Assembly: GCF_017874035.1 (NCBI RefSeq) | Contig: NZ_JAGGKV010000014.1 | Location: 1-64,000 of the forward strand | DNA length: 64,000 nucleotides | Source: Paenibacillus aceris | Lineage (GTDB): Bacteria; Bacillota; Bacilli; Paenibacillales; NBRC-103111 | Direction of reading: 5' to 3' | Shown here: positions 15,271-24,635 of the stretch, piece by piece | Layout of the letters: every line of letters begins with the position of its first letter | Position numbering within the stretch: position 1 is the stretch's first letter | The notes under the pieces: model-generated | Database searches by the model: none | What the model was told of the DNA's origin: nothing | Seen by the model: only the letters and a program-made list of their open reading frames with translations | Program-made: the position numbers and the translations under genes

Positions 15271-16833
15271 ATGTTCGCTCATTGGCTGAGTTCCAAAAAG
15301 CATTCCACGCTTCCAAAACAAAGCAACACTATCGTCGAACCGATGGCATCCATGCCTTTATTTACAACCATTCAAGAAAATACGAATTATGTCAGGCAAT
15401 GTCTTGGAAACAGCACCGATATTGTGATTCGAGAATTTACTTATAACTCGATTACAGAGGACGTTGCTATTCTATACACCGACGGCCTTGTGGATGGCAA
15501 CGTCATAAATGATTTCATCATGCGATCCATGATGACAGATTCCTTGGAGATTGATCCTGAGCAAAATCCATTTGACGTATTAGAATTACATACACTGACG
15601 ATTGGCGAAATCCAGCAAGTCTCCGATATGAAAAAGTTGTTCCATCATCTACTATCGGGCGACTCCATCATTTTGATGAACGGCTATACCACCTGTCTTG
15701 CCGCAAGTACAAAGGGTTGGAAAGACCGCGGTGTGACGGAAACGAATGTAGAAACCGTCGTGCGCGGACCGCGGGAATCTTTCTCGGAATCGATTCGAAC
15801 GAATACGGCTCTCATCCGGAGAAAAATTAAAGATCCGAATTTGTGGGTGGAAACATTTCAGGTCGGCAAGGTGACCCAAACTGATGTAGTCCTGATGTAC
15901 GTGCACGGTATCGCCCAGGAATCGCTCATTATCGAGGCTCGCAACCGTTTGAGTCAGATTCAGATAGACGGTATTTTCGAAAGCAGCAATGTGGAGGAAC
16001 TCATTCAGGATGAAGTCATTACGCCTTTTCCAACTGTGTATAACTCAGAGCGCCCGGACGTCGTCGCACTTGAACTGATTCAAGGCAAAGTTGCCATTCT
16101 TGTTGACGGCACCCCTTTCGTGCTCATTGCCCCCGCTCTGTTTGAGACGTTCCTGAAAGCTTCCGAGGACTACTATCATCGCGTGGATATCAGCACTTTA
16201 GTCCGAATACTTCGTTATGCCGGGTTTCTCATTGCACTGCTAGCGCCATCTTTCTATGTAGCCATCACAACCTTTCATCAAGAGATGCTGCCGACTCAAC
16301 TGCTCATTTCCCTTGCAGCCCAAAGGGAAGGCATTCCCTTTCCTGCGTTCATCGAAGCCTTATTAATGGAGATTACGTTCGAAGTGCTGCGGGAAGCCGC
16401 ACTGCGCATGCCGCGGAGCATCGGTTCCGCACTTTCGTTCGTCGGAACATTGGTGATCGGACAAGCAGCGGTCGAAGCCGGCATTGTATCCGCCGCGATG
16501 GTTATCGTGGTTTCCATTACAGCGATTTCCAGTTTTGTCTTCCCGTCCTATGACTTATCAAACGCCATTCGCATTCTGCGGTTTCCGCTGATGGCCTTAG
16601 CGGCTTCCTTTGGATTTTTCGGGATTCTGGCGGGTTTGCTTGGGTTAATCTTGCATCTGAACAGCTTGCAATCGTTTGGCGTACCTTACCTAAGCCCTTT
16701 TGCCCCGTTAGAATTGAACAAGCAAAAGGACGCCTTATTTCGGATGCCCTTTCAATCCTTATTTTCAAGAGTCCGTACCGTTCATACGAATAATGTGATC
16801 AAGAAAGCGGGTAGAAAGCCCTTCAAACCTTAA
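15271..16833 (+). CDS. Spore germination protein, GerA family (A subunit)
   Basis: The 520-residue protein is the A subunit of a nutrient germinant receptor in the spore inner membrane. The soluble N-terminal domain contains 'DIVIREFTYNSITEDVAILY', 'VRGPRESFSESIRTNTALIR' and 'ERPDVVALELIQGKVAILVD'. The C-terminal half has about five membrane helices with 'HQEMLPTQLLISLAAQREG' and 'PFPAFIEALLMEITFEVLRE', classic GerA signatures. The start is uncertain: the frame is open to a TTG at 15139, but only the ATG at 15271 has a Shine-Dalgarno-like TTGGAG. It heads the operon GerA-GerC-small protein-GerB-GerB. Confidence 0.9.
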   Translation: MFAHWLSSKKHSTLPKQSNTIVEPMASMPLFTTIQENTNYVRQCLGNSTDIVIREFTYNSITEDVAILYTDGLVDGNVINDFIMRSMMTDSLEIDPEQNPFDVLELHTLTIGEIQQVSDMKKLFHHLLSGDSIILMNGYTTCLAASTKGWKDRGVTETNVETVVRGPRESFSESIRTNTALIRRKIKDPNLWVETFQVGKVTQTDVVLMYVHGIAQESLIIEARNRLSQIQIDGIFESSNVEELIQDEVITPFPTVYNSERPDVVALELIQGKVAILVDGTPFVLIAPALFETFLKASEDYYHRVDISTLVRILRYAGFLIALLAPSFYVAITTFHQEMLPTQLLISLAAQREGIPFPAFIEALLMEITFEVLREAALRMPRSIGSALSFVGTLVIGQAAVEAGIVSAAMVIVVSITAISSFVFPSYDLSNAIRILRFPLMALAASFGFFGILAGLLGLILHLNSLQSFGVPYLSPFAPLELNKQKDALFRMPFQSLFSRVRTVHTNNVIKKAGRKPFKP

Positions 16834-16852
16834 AGGGAGGAACGAGGCCCAT

Positions 16853-18046
16853 TTGATATCCTGGATGCGACTAACAGCTTGCTTACTATCTATCGTCTTA
16901 TTATTAAGCGGCTGTTGGAGCCGCAGAGAGTTGAACGATATTGCCATCGCCGAAGGTGTGGGCATTGATATGTCGGATGGTCAGTTTGAGTTAACCGTTC
17001 AGATTGTGAATCCGGGAAGTGTTACAAAAGCCAAAGGGGATCATGAAATTCCCGTTATCGTCTATTCTTCCAAAGGCGTGACCTTGAATGAAGCTGTCAG
17101 AAGATTGACGTCGTCCATCTCAAGAAACATCTATTTCGCACACATTCGTATCCTTGTCTTATCGGAGGACCTAGCCACCAAAGGGATTGTCAAGGCGATG
17201 GACTATCTTATGAGAGGGAGCGAATTCCGGACAGATTTCGATGTTGTCATTGCAAGGAATAGCTCAGCCAAGGACTTATTAAGCGTCATGACGCCGCTTG
17301 AGAAAGTCCCGGCGAACTATATTTTCAATTCCCTTGAAGCAGCCAAAAAAGAGTGGACCTCTGCGGTTACGATTAAACTCGATCAATTATCGAGCGGGAT
17401 CGTGACCCCTGGGAAAAGCTCCGTCATATCAGGCATTCAAATCATCGGAGATCATACTTCAGGCACGAACAACAACAATATCAATTACACGACGCCTCGT
17501 GTGCGGCTGCAATATTCGGGAAATGCGATCATTAAAAAAGATAAGCTCGTTGGTTGGCTTAATGAAAAGGAGTCCCGTGCTTATTCGGTTATCACCAATC
17601 AATCCAAGCGCTCCTCCATCCATCTTGTCTGTCCGGAAGGCGGGAACATTGGGATCGATATCGCCCGTGTTAAAAGTAAAATATACGCTGTCGTAAAAAA
17701 CGATAATCCCGAGATCTTCATTGAAACTCGAACGGAAGGGAACGTCTCCGATGTAGAGTGTAAAATTAACCTTTTCAAAACAGAAACGATCGCGTATCTG
17801 GATAAACAATACGTTGAATTTTTGAAAAGCAATATGGAAAGCACGATTAAAAAGACGCAACAGCTAGGAGCAGATATTTATGGATTTGGCGAGGCTGTTC
17901 ACCGTGCCGATCCGAAATATTGGAACAAAGTCAAGGATCATTGGGAACAAATTTTTAAACAAGTGGATCCCCACCTGAATGTCATTGCCAAAGTGAGAGG
18001 TGCAGGAACTATGGGGGACTCGGTTGTAAATGACATGAAGGAGTAG
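16853..18046 (+). CDS. Spore germination lipoprotein, Ger(x)C family
   Basis: The 397-residue protein has a lipoprotein signal with LLLSGCWS (Cys near residue 21), immediately followed by the family motif 'RRELNDIAIAEGVGID'. 'YFAHIRILVLSEDLA' and 'MRGSEFRTDFDVVIA' are further GerC-type blocks. It is the C subunit of the germinant receptor, anchored on the outer face of the spore inner membrane. It starts with TTG behind AAAGGGAGG, 19 bases after the A-subunit stop. Confidence 0.92.
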   Translation: MISWMRLTACLLSIVLLLSGCWSRRELNDIAIAEGVGIDMSDGQFELTVQIVNPGSVTKAKGDHEIPVIVYSSKGVTLNEAVRRLTSSISRNIYFAHIRILVLSEDLATKGIVKAMDYLMRGSEFRTDFDVVIARNSSAKDLLSVMTPLEKVPANYIFNSLEAAKKEWTSAVTIKLDQLSSGIVTPGKSSVISGIQIIGDHTSGTNNNNINYTTPRVRLQYSGNAIIKKDKLVGWLNEKESRAYSVITNQSKRSSIHLVCPEGGNIGIDIARVKSKIYAVVKNDNPEIFIETRTEGNVSDVECKINLFKTETIAYLDKQYVEFLKSNMESTIKKTQQLGADIYGFGEAVHRADPKYWNKVKDHWEQIFKQVDPHLNVIAKVRGAGTMGDSVVNDMKE

Positions 18047-18051
18047 CCATT

Positions 18052-18294
18052 ATGTTAGTTGGCATTAGTATACTTGCACTTTCCATTCTTATCGCGTGGT
18101 ATGAAGTTCCTCGCTTATGGAAACAAGGATGTAAAAAGGAGGTCTGGCTGTACATCTCACTCATGCTGCTTGGCAACACGCTTGCTACGCTCAAAGGTAT
18201 GGGGAAAGCACTCCCAAATCCGGCCGATTGGATTACACTGCTCATGGCCCCTTTAACCAAACTCTTATTGCAAATCGGGTTAATTAACAAGTAA
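18052..18294 (+). CDS. Small membrane protein of the germination operon (D-type)
   Basis: The 80-residue protein has two hydrophobic segments (about residues 1-17 and 29-47) and a third weak one at the C-terminus, with no catalytic motif. It lies five bases after the GerC stop with GAAGGAG before its ATG, so it is clearly part of the operon. Small two-helix 'D' proteins accompany several GerA-type receptors in Bacillus; their role is unclear. Homology to those is inferred from size, topology and position. Confidence 0.75.
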   Translation: MLVGISILALSILIAWYEVPRLWKQGCKKEVWLYISLMLLGNTLATLKGMGKALPNPADWITLLMAPLTKLLLQIGLINK

Positions 18295-18321
18295 AGTTAG
18301 GCTCGGCATTGGAGGCGGGGC

Positions 18322-19425
18322 ATGAATAACGAAAGCACATTAACGGCTCGGCAGCTCATGATACTTATTTTTTTGTTTTCGGTGGGAACAACCATCCTTG
18401 TCGTCCCTTCCATTTTGGCAGCAGAAGCAAAACAGGATGCCTGGATTGCCGGAATGGCGGCTGTAGGCAGCGGTTTGCTATTTATTTGGATGTATGTCAA
18501 GTTGGCCAACATGTTCCCAGCTATGACGCTTTTTGACATGAATGAGCTTTTACTGGGGAAATGGCTTGGCAAAGCGGTGAACTTCTTCTACATCTATATG
18601 ATGTTCGTGCTCAGCGCGCAGGTCCTATTCTATATTGGCACCTTCATGACTACACAGATTATGCCAACGACACCGATCCAATCCATTCATATTCTCATGA
18701 TGACGTTCGTCGTCATTGGCGCTAAGCTAGGCGTGGTCATTTTGGGGAGAACCGCAGAAATCTTTTTCCCATGGATTATTTTGCTGTTTTTCCTTTTGGT
18801 GATCTTTGTGGCGCCTCAGTCCAGTATGAAAAATCTTCTTCCGATGGGTGAAGCAAGCATTCTGTCCATTGCCCGTCCGGCTTTGTTCATGGTCGTGTAT
18901 TCCTATTTTCCGATCGCTTTTACCGTCTGCCTAATCTCAAGAGAGGCCAAATTTCCTGCAAGATTCAACAAGTCTTTCTTCTATGGGGGCATAATGAGCG
19001 GGATCATGATGATCGTAATCACTTTTTTGGGCATTCTTGTGATGGGCGCCGACCCATCGTCACGATATGTTTATGCAACCTATGCGCTCGCCAAAAAAAT
19101 AAGTGTCGGGAACTTCCTTCAACGGATCGAGGTTACGGTCGCTTTCTTGTGGTTTATTTCCATTTATTTCAAGCTTTCGCTTTATTTTCACGTAACGCTC
19201 AAAGCCATTGCCTCTCTTTTTCAATTTCAAAATTACAGATCGCTGGCAACGCCAACAGGTTTCATTGTGACCGTACTTTCGTTAATGGTCTACCCGAATG
19301 TGGCCTACATCCATGAATGGGATAAATTTGCATGGGTGTCGCTGGGAATATGCTTCGGATGCCTGCATCCTGCTCTACTGATCTGCATTGGCTATATTCG
19401 TAGAAAAAAAGTCAAAAACGGCTAA
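18322..19425 (+). CDS. Spore germination permease, GerB family (first copy)
   Basis: The 367-residue protein has about ten membrane helices of the amino-acid/polyamine transporter fold. Family marks are 'LTARQLMILIFLFSVGTTIL' at the N-terminus, 'GKWLGKAVNFFYIYMM', 'AEIFFPWIILLFFLL' and 'GNFLQRIEVTVAFLWFISI' near residue 270. GerB subunits form the germinant-binding permease part of the receptor. GGAGGCGGGG precedes the ATG. A second, similar permease gene follows. Confidence 0.92.
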   Translation: MNNESTLTARQLMILIFLFSVGTTILVVPSILAAEAKQDAWIAGMAAVGSGLLFIWMYVKLANMFPAMTLFDMNELLLGKWLGKAVNFFYIYMMFVLSAQVLFYIGTFMTTQIMPTTPIQSIHILMMTFVVIGAKLGVVILGRTAEIFFPWIILLFFLLVIFVAPQSSMKNLLPMGEASILSIARPALFMVVYSYFPIAFTVCLISREAKFPARFNKSFFYGGIMSGIMMIVITFLGILVMGADPSSRYVYATYALAKKISVGNFLQRIEVTVAFLWFISIYFKLSLYFHVTLKAIASLFQFQNYRSLATPTGFIVTVLSLMVYPNVAYIHEWDKFAWVSLGICFGCLHPALLICIGYIRRKKVKNG

Positions 19426-19441
19426 ACAAGGACGTGCTTGC

Positions 19442-20554
19442 ATGGTCAAAGAGTCCATTTCCCCGCGGCAACTCATGATTATCGTCATCCTCAATTCCAT
19501 TGGAACAGCTATTCTGGTCATTCCGGCGTCGGTAGCAGCAGATGCCAAGCAGGATGCATGGATGCCGCTTTTGCTGAGTATTGGTATGGGCATTATTCTC
19601 ACAATCCTCTATATGTCCGTGGCCAAGAATTTCCCGGCTTCTTCTTTATTCGACATCAATGACCTCGTGTTCGGCAAGTGGTTGGGCAGGCTCATCACCA
19701 TGATCATTTCCCTTTTAACGCTTATCTTTGGTGCACAGGACGTTTTTTACGTGGGGAATTTCATGGTCACTCAAATCATGCCGTCAACGCCTGTCCAATC
19801 CATAAATATCTTATTTATGGTCATCGTTATGATGGGAGCCAAACTGGGAACGGTCGTTTTTCTAAGAACGGCTGAAATCTTCTTTCCCTGGCTCATACTT
19901 TTGTTTATTTTGTTCATGACGATGAATATTCCAAATATGGAATTAAACAATTTCCTTCCGATTGGGGAAGCAGCTCCGCTTACTATTCTTAGGCCTGCAA
20001 TCCGAATCACCTGCTTTACCTTTATCACCTTATTTATTACGATTACCCCCATTCTTCATCAAGTATCGAATATACAAAGAGCTAAGAAAGGTTATCTCGT
20101 AGGTGTTGTTATTAGCGGCATAACCTTGCTTCTGCTCGTCGTATCCAGTGTTCTGGTCTTAGGGGCTGATACGACAGCCATGCAAGCTTTCCCCAGCTAC
20201 GCCTTGGCACAAAGAATAAGCATCGGAAATTTTTTGCAGCGAATTGAAGTGGTCGTAGCCTTCCTTTGGCTTGTATCCATTTACTTCAAAACTTCAATGT
20301 ACTTTCATACTACGCTTAAAGGTTTAGCCCATGCACTCCAGCTGCGTGACTACAAAACAATATGTAATCCTATTGGGCTGATAGTTATCGTCCTATCCCT
20401 TGTTGTTTACCCGAATGAAGCCTTTGAACAGAAATGGGATAACCACACTTATATTCCTCTTGCCCTCATCTTAGGCATTATTTATCCACTTGCCATTTTG
20501 TTGATCGGCTGGATGCGGAAGGGACTGTCAAATAAAAAAAGCCGGCACGCATAA
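19442..20554 (+). CDS. Spore germination permease, GerB family (second copy)
   Basis: The 370-residue paralogue of the preceding gene shares 'GNFLQRIEVVVAFLWLVSIY', 'AEIFFPWLILLF' and 'GAKLGTVVFLRT' with it block by block, which indicates a tandem duplication that has diverged. The reading frame is open from 19388, overlapping the first copy, but ATG 19442 with AAGGA about ten bases upstream is the likely start. Its stop codon lies inside the hairpin that terminates the convergent dehydrogenase gene. Two B subunits with one A and one C could give receptors with two germinant specificities. Confidence 0.9.
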   Translation: MVKESISPRQLMIIVILNSIGTAILVIPASVAADAKQDAWMPLLLSIGMGIILTILYMSVAKNFPASSLFDINDLVFGKWLGRLITMIISLLTLIFGAQDVFYVGNFMVTQIMPSTPVQSINILFMVIVMMGAKLGTVVFLRTAEIFFPWLILLFILFMTMNIPNMELNNFLPIGEAAPLTILRPAIRITCFTFITLFITITPILHQVSNIQRAKKGYLVGVVISGITLLLLVVSSVLVLGADTTAMQAFPSYALAQRISIGNFLQRIEVVVAFLWLVSIYFKTSMYFHTTLKGLAHALQLRDYKTICNPIGLIVIVLSLVVYPNEAFEQKWDNHTYIPLALILGIIYPLAILLIGWMRKGLSNKKSRHA

Positions 20555-20567
20555 TCCGCATACCGGC
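20534..20567 (-). terminator. Terminator of the dehydrogenase gene, inside the GerB 3' end
   Basis: GCCGG and CCGGC arms enclose a loop with a second ACGC/CGCAT pairing. On the minus strand the stem is followed by TTTTTTTATTTG. It overlaps the last codons and the stop of the convergent second GerB gene, so the two transcripts share this signal. Confidence 0.75.
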
Positions 20568-20573
20568 TTCTCC

Positions 20574-21545
20574 CTATCTCCTCAACTCGGCGACAAGGTT
20601 AGGAGGAACTTCCCCCTGCACGCCCTTCACCAAATTATTCGCTGCAAGCATCGCCATATCGAAACGCGTTTGGTGCGTAGCCGATCCGATATGAGGCAGA
20701 GTGACAACGTTAGGCATTTTCAATAACTTGTTGTCCGGATCTACTGGCTCTTGCTCGAAAACATCAAGACCTGCGCCGCGGATGCTTCCTTTTTCCAATG
20801 CTTCAATAAGTGCTTCTTCATCAACTGTTTGCCCGCGTGACGTATTAATAAAGATGGCCGTTTTCTTCATAAGAGCTAGTTCTTCACGGCCGATTAATCG
20901 GTTTGTTTCTGGCGTCAACGGCGTCATTAACACGACAAAATCAGATTCTTGCAGCAGCTCCTGCAAGGAGCGGTAAACTACGCCAAGCTTCTGCTCGGCA
21001 TCCTCTTTTCTGCTGCGGTTGTAGTACATAACATCCATGCTGAAGCCGAATTTCGCCCGTCTTGCAATCGCTTCCCCAATGCGTCCCATACCAATAATCC
21101 CGAGCTTAGCATGATGGACATCTACGCCGAAATTGCGCTCATCGCTGCCCTTTTTCCAGTTGCCGGCCTTCACGTAAGCGTCAAGCTCCGGAATTCTTCT
21201 GGCTGCAGCCAGGATGAGTCCGAAAGCCGTGTCAGCCACCGTTTCGTCCAATACGCCCGGGGTATGAGTCCCCATCACGTCCCTAGCCTTCATAGCCGCA
21301 GTATCGAAATTATTGTAACCAACCGAGACATTGCTAACAATTTTGAGCTTCGGTGCATGATCCAACAGTTCCTGATCAATGCTTCCGCCAGAAATTAAAA
21401 GTCCATCCGCGTCGGACAACTCCTCTAAAAGCTGATGACGAGGAATTTCCTCCTCCCTGTCCCACTTCCGATAATCGCAGTACTGTGCGATGTAAGCTTC
21501 CACTTCGCTTGGAACTTGCTTTGCAAGAAATACTTTTGGCCTCAT
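20574..21545 (-). CDS. D-isomer-specific 2-hydroxyacid dehydrogenase (glyoxylate/hydroxypyruvate reductase type)
   Basis: The 323-residue NAD(P)-dependent enzyme shows the Rossmann motif 'LGIIGMGRIGEAIARRA' (about residues 147-163) followed by 'YYNRSRK', where Arg after the second strand suggests NADPH preference. It has the catalytic Arg in 'INTSRGQTVDEEAL', Glu in 'VFEQEPVD' and His in 'LPHIGSATHQTR'. No ACT domain is present, so it is not a full-length biosynthetic SerA. Likely substrates are glyoxylate, hydroxypyruvate or 2-ketogluconate. The ATG at 21545 is well placed behind GGGAG. It follows an MFS transporter gene on the same strand by about 50 bases, perhaps as one operon. Confidence 0.9.
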   Translation of the reverse strand: MRPKVFLAKQVPSEVEAYIAQYCDYRKWDREEEIPRHQLLEELSDADGLLISGGSIDQELLDHAPKLKIVSNVSVGYNNFDTAAMKARDVMGTHTPGVLDETVADTAFGLILAAARRIPELDAYVKAGNWKKGSDERNFGVDVHHAKLGIIGMGRIGEAIARRAKFGFSMDVMYYNRSRKEDAEQKLGVVYRSLQELLQESDFVVLMTPLTPETNRLIGREELALMKKTAIFINTSRGQTVDEEALIEALEKGSIRGAGLDVFEQEPVDPDNKLLKMPNVVTLPHIGSATHQTRFDMAMLAANNLVKGVQGEVPPNLVAELRR

Positions 21546-21597
21546 CCTCAAAACTCCCTTCCAGACTATGAATGCATCGTACCATAAATTGCAAGAT

Positions 21598-22836
21598 TCA
21601 TATAAGTTCTTTTTTCTTTTTTAAAATGCGGTAGAGCAGATAACTGCATACTGCGCATATCGCTGCGCACAAGCCGATGAATCCATATCCGGTCTGCAAA
21701 CCGCGAATCAGTCCGATCTGGGTGTCTGCTCCATAAAGCTCTTTAACCAATTCAATGACACCTCCAATGAGATAATTGCCGACGACACTGCCTACTCCCA
21801 TTAACGTAACCGTAAACGTTATCGCAGTATCACTGCCGTTAGGATATCTTTTTGCAATAAACGCCATAACCGTCGGATAAATCATCGCTATGCCAATTCC
21901 CGCTACCGCGAACAAAAAAGCAATGGGTTCTCCTCCCGCAATCGCGGCAAACGTGCAAACGGCAGAAAATCCCGAGAAAATAATCAGCGACAAAGTGAAT
22001 CCGATTTTATCCGTAACCGCTCCCAATAGAAGCCTTGCAAGTGCAAAACAGAGAAAAAAAGCAGACAACATCCCGGAAGCCTTAACCGTTTCCCATGCGT
22101 AAGCTTTCTCCAGAAAATTAACTAACCAACCGCCAACCGCCAACTCCGATACCACGCCGAATGAAAGGATCAGTACCATATACCATAAGACGGGGTCTCG
22201 CATGAGCATTTTCAGAGGCACCCGGTCCCCATGCGGGAGCTTGTCGACAGGGAAGGAACTGCGCAAGGCAAATAGGATCGGAAAAATGGACAATGAAAGC
22301 ATGACTACATACATACCACGCCAATCGAGCGTATGACCGAACATGCTTACCGTCATAAGCCCTGTTGCAATCAAGGGGGCTACAGTAGAACTGAGTCCAT
22401 AGAAGCCATGAGTCAAGTTCATCATCGTCCCCGTATTTTTCACAAAAATTCTCGCACCTAAAATGGCTAACGCAATCTCAAGCATCCCATTGCCGATGTA
22501 CATGAGAAAATAAGACGAGGAAAATAGCGGATAACTGCCGGAGAAATAAATAAAGATCCCTGAAATGATCATAGCTCCAAAAGCAGTTATACTTACGATT
22601 TTAATCCCCCATAATCGAGTTAAAAAGGCTGTGAATGAACAAGCGATTAAATAACCAAGCGCATTGAGCGACAACAGTGTGCCAAGCTGCGATTCATTTA
22701 ACATGAAATCAAATTGAATTCTTGGAATTGCGGGGCCTTTGATATTCTCTGAAAAACCAAAAACGATGAAGCCTAGAAAAATCGTTGCCAATTGCATGGC
22801 ATAGATCCTTTTAGGATTTTCCAAACGCTTCTCCAC
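21598..22836 (-). CDS. MFS transporter (12 TM)
   Basis: The 412-residue protein has twelve hydrophobic segments in two halves separated by a cytoplasmic loop around residues 190-215. 'FGFSENIKGPAIPRIQFDF' in TM1 and 'GTLLSLNALGYLIACSFTAF' in TM2 recall the sugar/solute MFS branch related to FucP. The N-terminal 'NPKRIYAMQLATIFLGF' is cytoplasmic. It starts at GTG behind GGAGGG. Position upstream of the hydroxyacid dehydrogenase suggests uptake of a related acid or sugar; this is an inference. Polar residues within TM segments (Glu in TM1) would allow proton coupling. Confidence 0.85.
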   Translation of the reverse strand: MEKRLENPKRIYAMQLATIFLGFIVFGFSENIKGPAIPRIQFDFMLNESQLGTLLSLNALGYLIACSFTAFLTRLWGIKIVSITAFGAMIISGIFIYFSGSYPLFSSSYFLMYIGNGMLEIALAILGARIFVKNTGTMMNLTHGFYGLSSTVAPLIATGLMTVSMFGHTLDWRGMYVVMLSLSIFPILFALRSSFPVDKLPHGDRVPLKMLMRDPVLWYMVLILSFGVVSELAVGGWLVNFLEKAYAWETVKASGMLSAFFLCFALARLLLGAVTDKIGFTLSLIIFSGFSAVCTFAAIAGGEPIAFLFAVAGIGIAMIYPTVMAFIAKRYPNGSDTAITFTVTLMGVGSVVGNYLIGGVIELVKELYGADTQIGLIRGLQTGYGFIGLCAAICAVCSYLLYRILKKKKELI

Positions 22837-22895
22837 GCTGCAATCCCTCCAGATCTAATTTATCACATCTTCCTATCATCCTATTTGCTCGATAA

Positions 22896-24515
22896 TCATC
22901 TGCCAGTTGCCTCGACTTTTACTAAATTCGTTCTCTGACTATCATAAACCGATATCGCACTCTTCCCGCTCCTTTTCACCGCATACATGGCTTCGTCCGC
23001 CTTTTGCAGCAAAGCTGTAAGATCCGATGCCTGGTTGGCATGCTGACTCACTCCAGCACTAAAAGAAACAGGAATTATCTTATCCTTATATCGAAAAGGT
23101 GTAACGGTGAGCGGGAACAAACGCTCATGCGCCTCCTGATACACTTGTTTTTCGTCGGCGTGAAACGGCATTAACAGAACAAATTCATCCCCGCCGATTC
23201 TGCCTACGATATCACCTGGACGGGCATGAAGCTCCAACAAAGCGGCAATATGCTTTAAATAGTCATCTCCGATCAAATGCCCATGCGTATCATTCACTGG
23301 CTTGAAATGATCTAAATCAACTAAGATAAGGGCGAATTGTTCGTCATTCGCTATTTTACGGTTAGCATGCTCATGCACGGCGGCCCTGTTAAAGAGACCG
23401 GTAAGGGGATCATGGTATGCCAAATGCCGATAATTACTTTCGGATTCTATCAACCGGCGTTCCGTCTCTTTAAGTGAGGTGATATCGGTCAAATGAAGGA
23501 TTATCAGCCCTTCTTCCGCCCCATCAATATGTTCCATACTGACGATCATGTCTAGCTGTTCTTGATCTTGAATCTTCCACTTCATTTCCCATTTCGTCAT
23601 GTTCGTCTGCTTCATCGAAAGCTCGGACCAACGCTCTATTAAACTCGTATCTTGATCAAAAAATAGATTTTCAACGATTTGCAGCCCATCCGCTCCTTTC
23701 GCTGGATAGCCAAATAAACTTTCCGCGCGAGGATTCATCTCTCTGACACTCCCCTGCATATCCAAAAGTAAAATGGCAGTCGGAGCGGATTTAAATAAGG
23801 TGTGAAACAGATCGCGGTAACTGGGCAGGAAGTCGTATTTACTAATTAGCCCTCGAAGCGACACAACCCACAAAAGGGTTCCGGAGAAATAAAGCGCTAT
23901 CGAGGTTGAACTCGTTATAACTGCCATAGATAGCAGGAACGTCACGAAAAGAATCCAAATCAATAGCGTAAATAAACTGGCTAAAAGCCTCACTAGCATT
24001 CTTTTCCGTTTCAAATGTTGCGTAGTAATCCAAGCGAATAGCAATATACCTACAGAAAGAAGAAGATAACTTCCGACAAAAAAAATCGCTAAGACTAGCA
24101 TAAGCGGGCTTAACGGACTAGGTCCATCCTCCCTCGGCTGATATAAATGCTGTGGTCCGTAGCGCATCAGCATGAGCATTAATGAAGTTAGTGGCGTCAG
24201 ATATACCCAAAAGACAACCTGTTTTATTTTCGAACTCGCAATGCCAGCAACAAGCATACATAAATGAACTAGGATACTGATGGCTAAAAGCAGCATCGGG
24301 GCGTTCCAATACAGCACAATATGCCTTTCAAACTGCGGAAACAGAGCCGTTTTGATATACTCCCCTAGAAAATAAAAGAGTAAGGCCAGCATGAGAAATG
24401 AGGCAACACGGTTCAGCAAGCTTTTCTTATTTCGTGCATACACAGTAATCGCCATATAAAAAAACATATAGGACGGCAATAATATCGTTAAAAAATCAAG
24501 CGAGATCTCGTTCAT
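22896..24515 (-). CDS. Membrane-bound diguanylate cyclase with PAS domain
   Basis: The 539-residue protein has about seven N-terminal membrane helices (residues 1-215) of the histidine-kinase 7TM sensor type, a PAS domain ('LFHTLFKSAPTAILLLDMQG', about 235-345) and a C-terminal GGDEF domain. The active-site loop is intact GGDEF (near residue 441), with the inhibitory I-site RPGD exactly five residues before it, so it should make cyclic di-GMP from two GTP and be feedback inhibited. No EAL domain is present. ATG with AAAAGGAA upstream. It precedes the MFS gene by 60 bases on the same strand. Confidence 0.94.
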   Translation of the reverse strand: MNEISLDFLTILLPSYMFFYMAITVYARNKKSLLNRVASFLMLALLFYFLGEYIKTALFPQFERHIVLYWNAPMLLLAISILVHLCMLVAGIASSKIKQVVFWVYLTPLTSLMLMLMRYGPQHLYQPREDGPSPLSPLMLVLAIFFVGSYLLLSVGILLFAWITTQHLKRKRMLVRLLASLFTLLIWILFVTFLLSMAVITSSTSIALYFSGTLLWVVSLRGLISKYDFLPSYRDLFHTLFKSAPTAILLLDMQGSVREMNPRAESLFGYPAKGADGLQIVENLFFDQDTSLIERWSELSMKQTNMTKWEMKWKIQDQEQLDMIVSMEHIDGAEEGLIILHLTDITSLKETERRLIESESNYRHLAYHDPLTGLFNRAAVHEHANRKIANDEQFALILVDLDHFKPVNDTHGHLIGDDYLKHIAALLELHARPGDIVGRIGGDEFVLLMPFHADEKQVYQEAHERLFPLTVTPFRYKDKIIPVSFSAGVSQHANQASDLTALLQKADEAMYAVKRSGKSAISVYDSQRTNLVKVEATGR

Positions 24516-24591
24516 CTTGGGATTCCTTTTGGTGAATATTTACACTAGAATTCTCCGATTAATGTTATTCCAATTTGTGTGAAATTACAAC

Positions 24592-24620
24592 AGCCCGAAC
24601 GCCAGAAAAGAGAACGGGCT
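24592..24620 (-). terminator. Weak terminator after the TolB-like gene
   Basis: AGCCCG and CGGGCT form a 6-bp GC-rich stem with a 17-base loop just past the stop at 24636; on the minus strand it is followed by GTTGTAATTT, a poor T-tract. Confidence 0.45.
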
Positions 24621-24635
24621 GAGCGGTAAGAGGCG

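Noticed and set aside
20574-21545. Phosphoglycerate dehydrogenase SerA
   Set aside because: At 323 residues there is no ACT domain, and the neighbour is a transporter, not serine biosynthesis.
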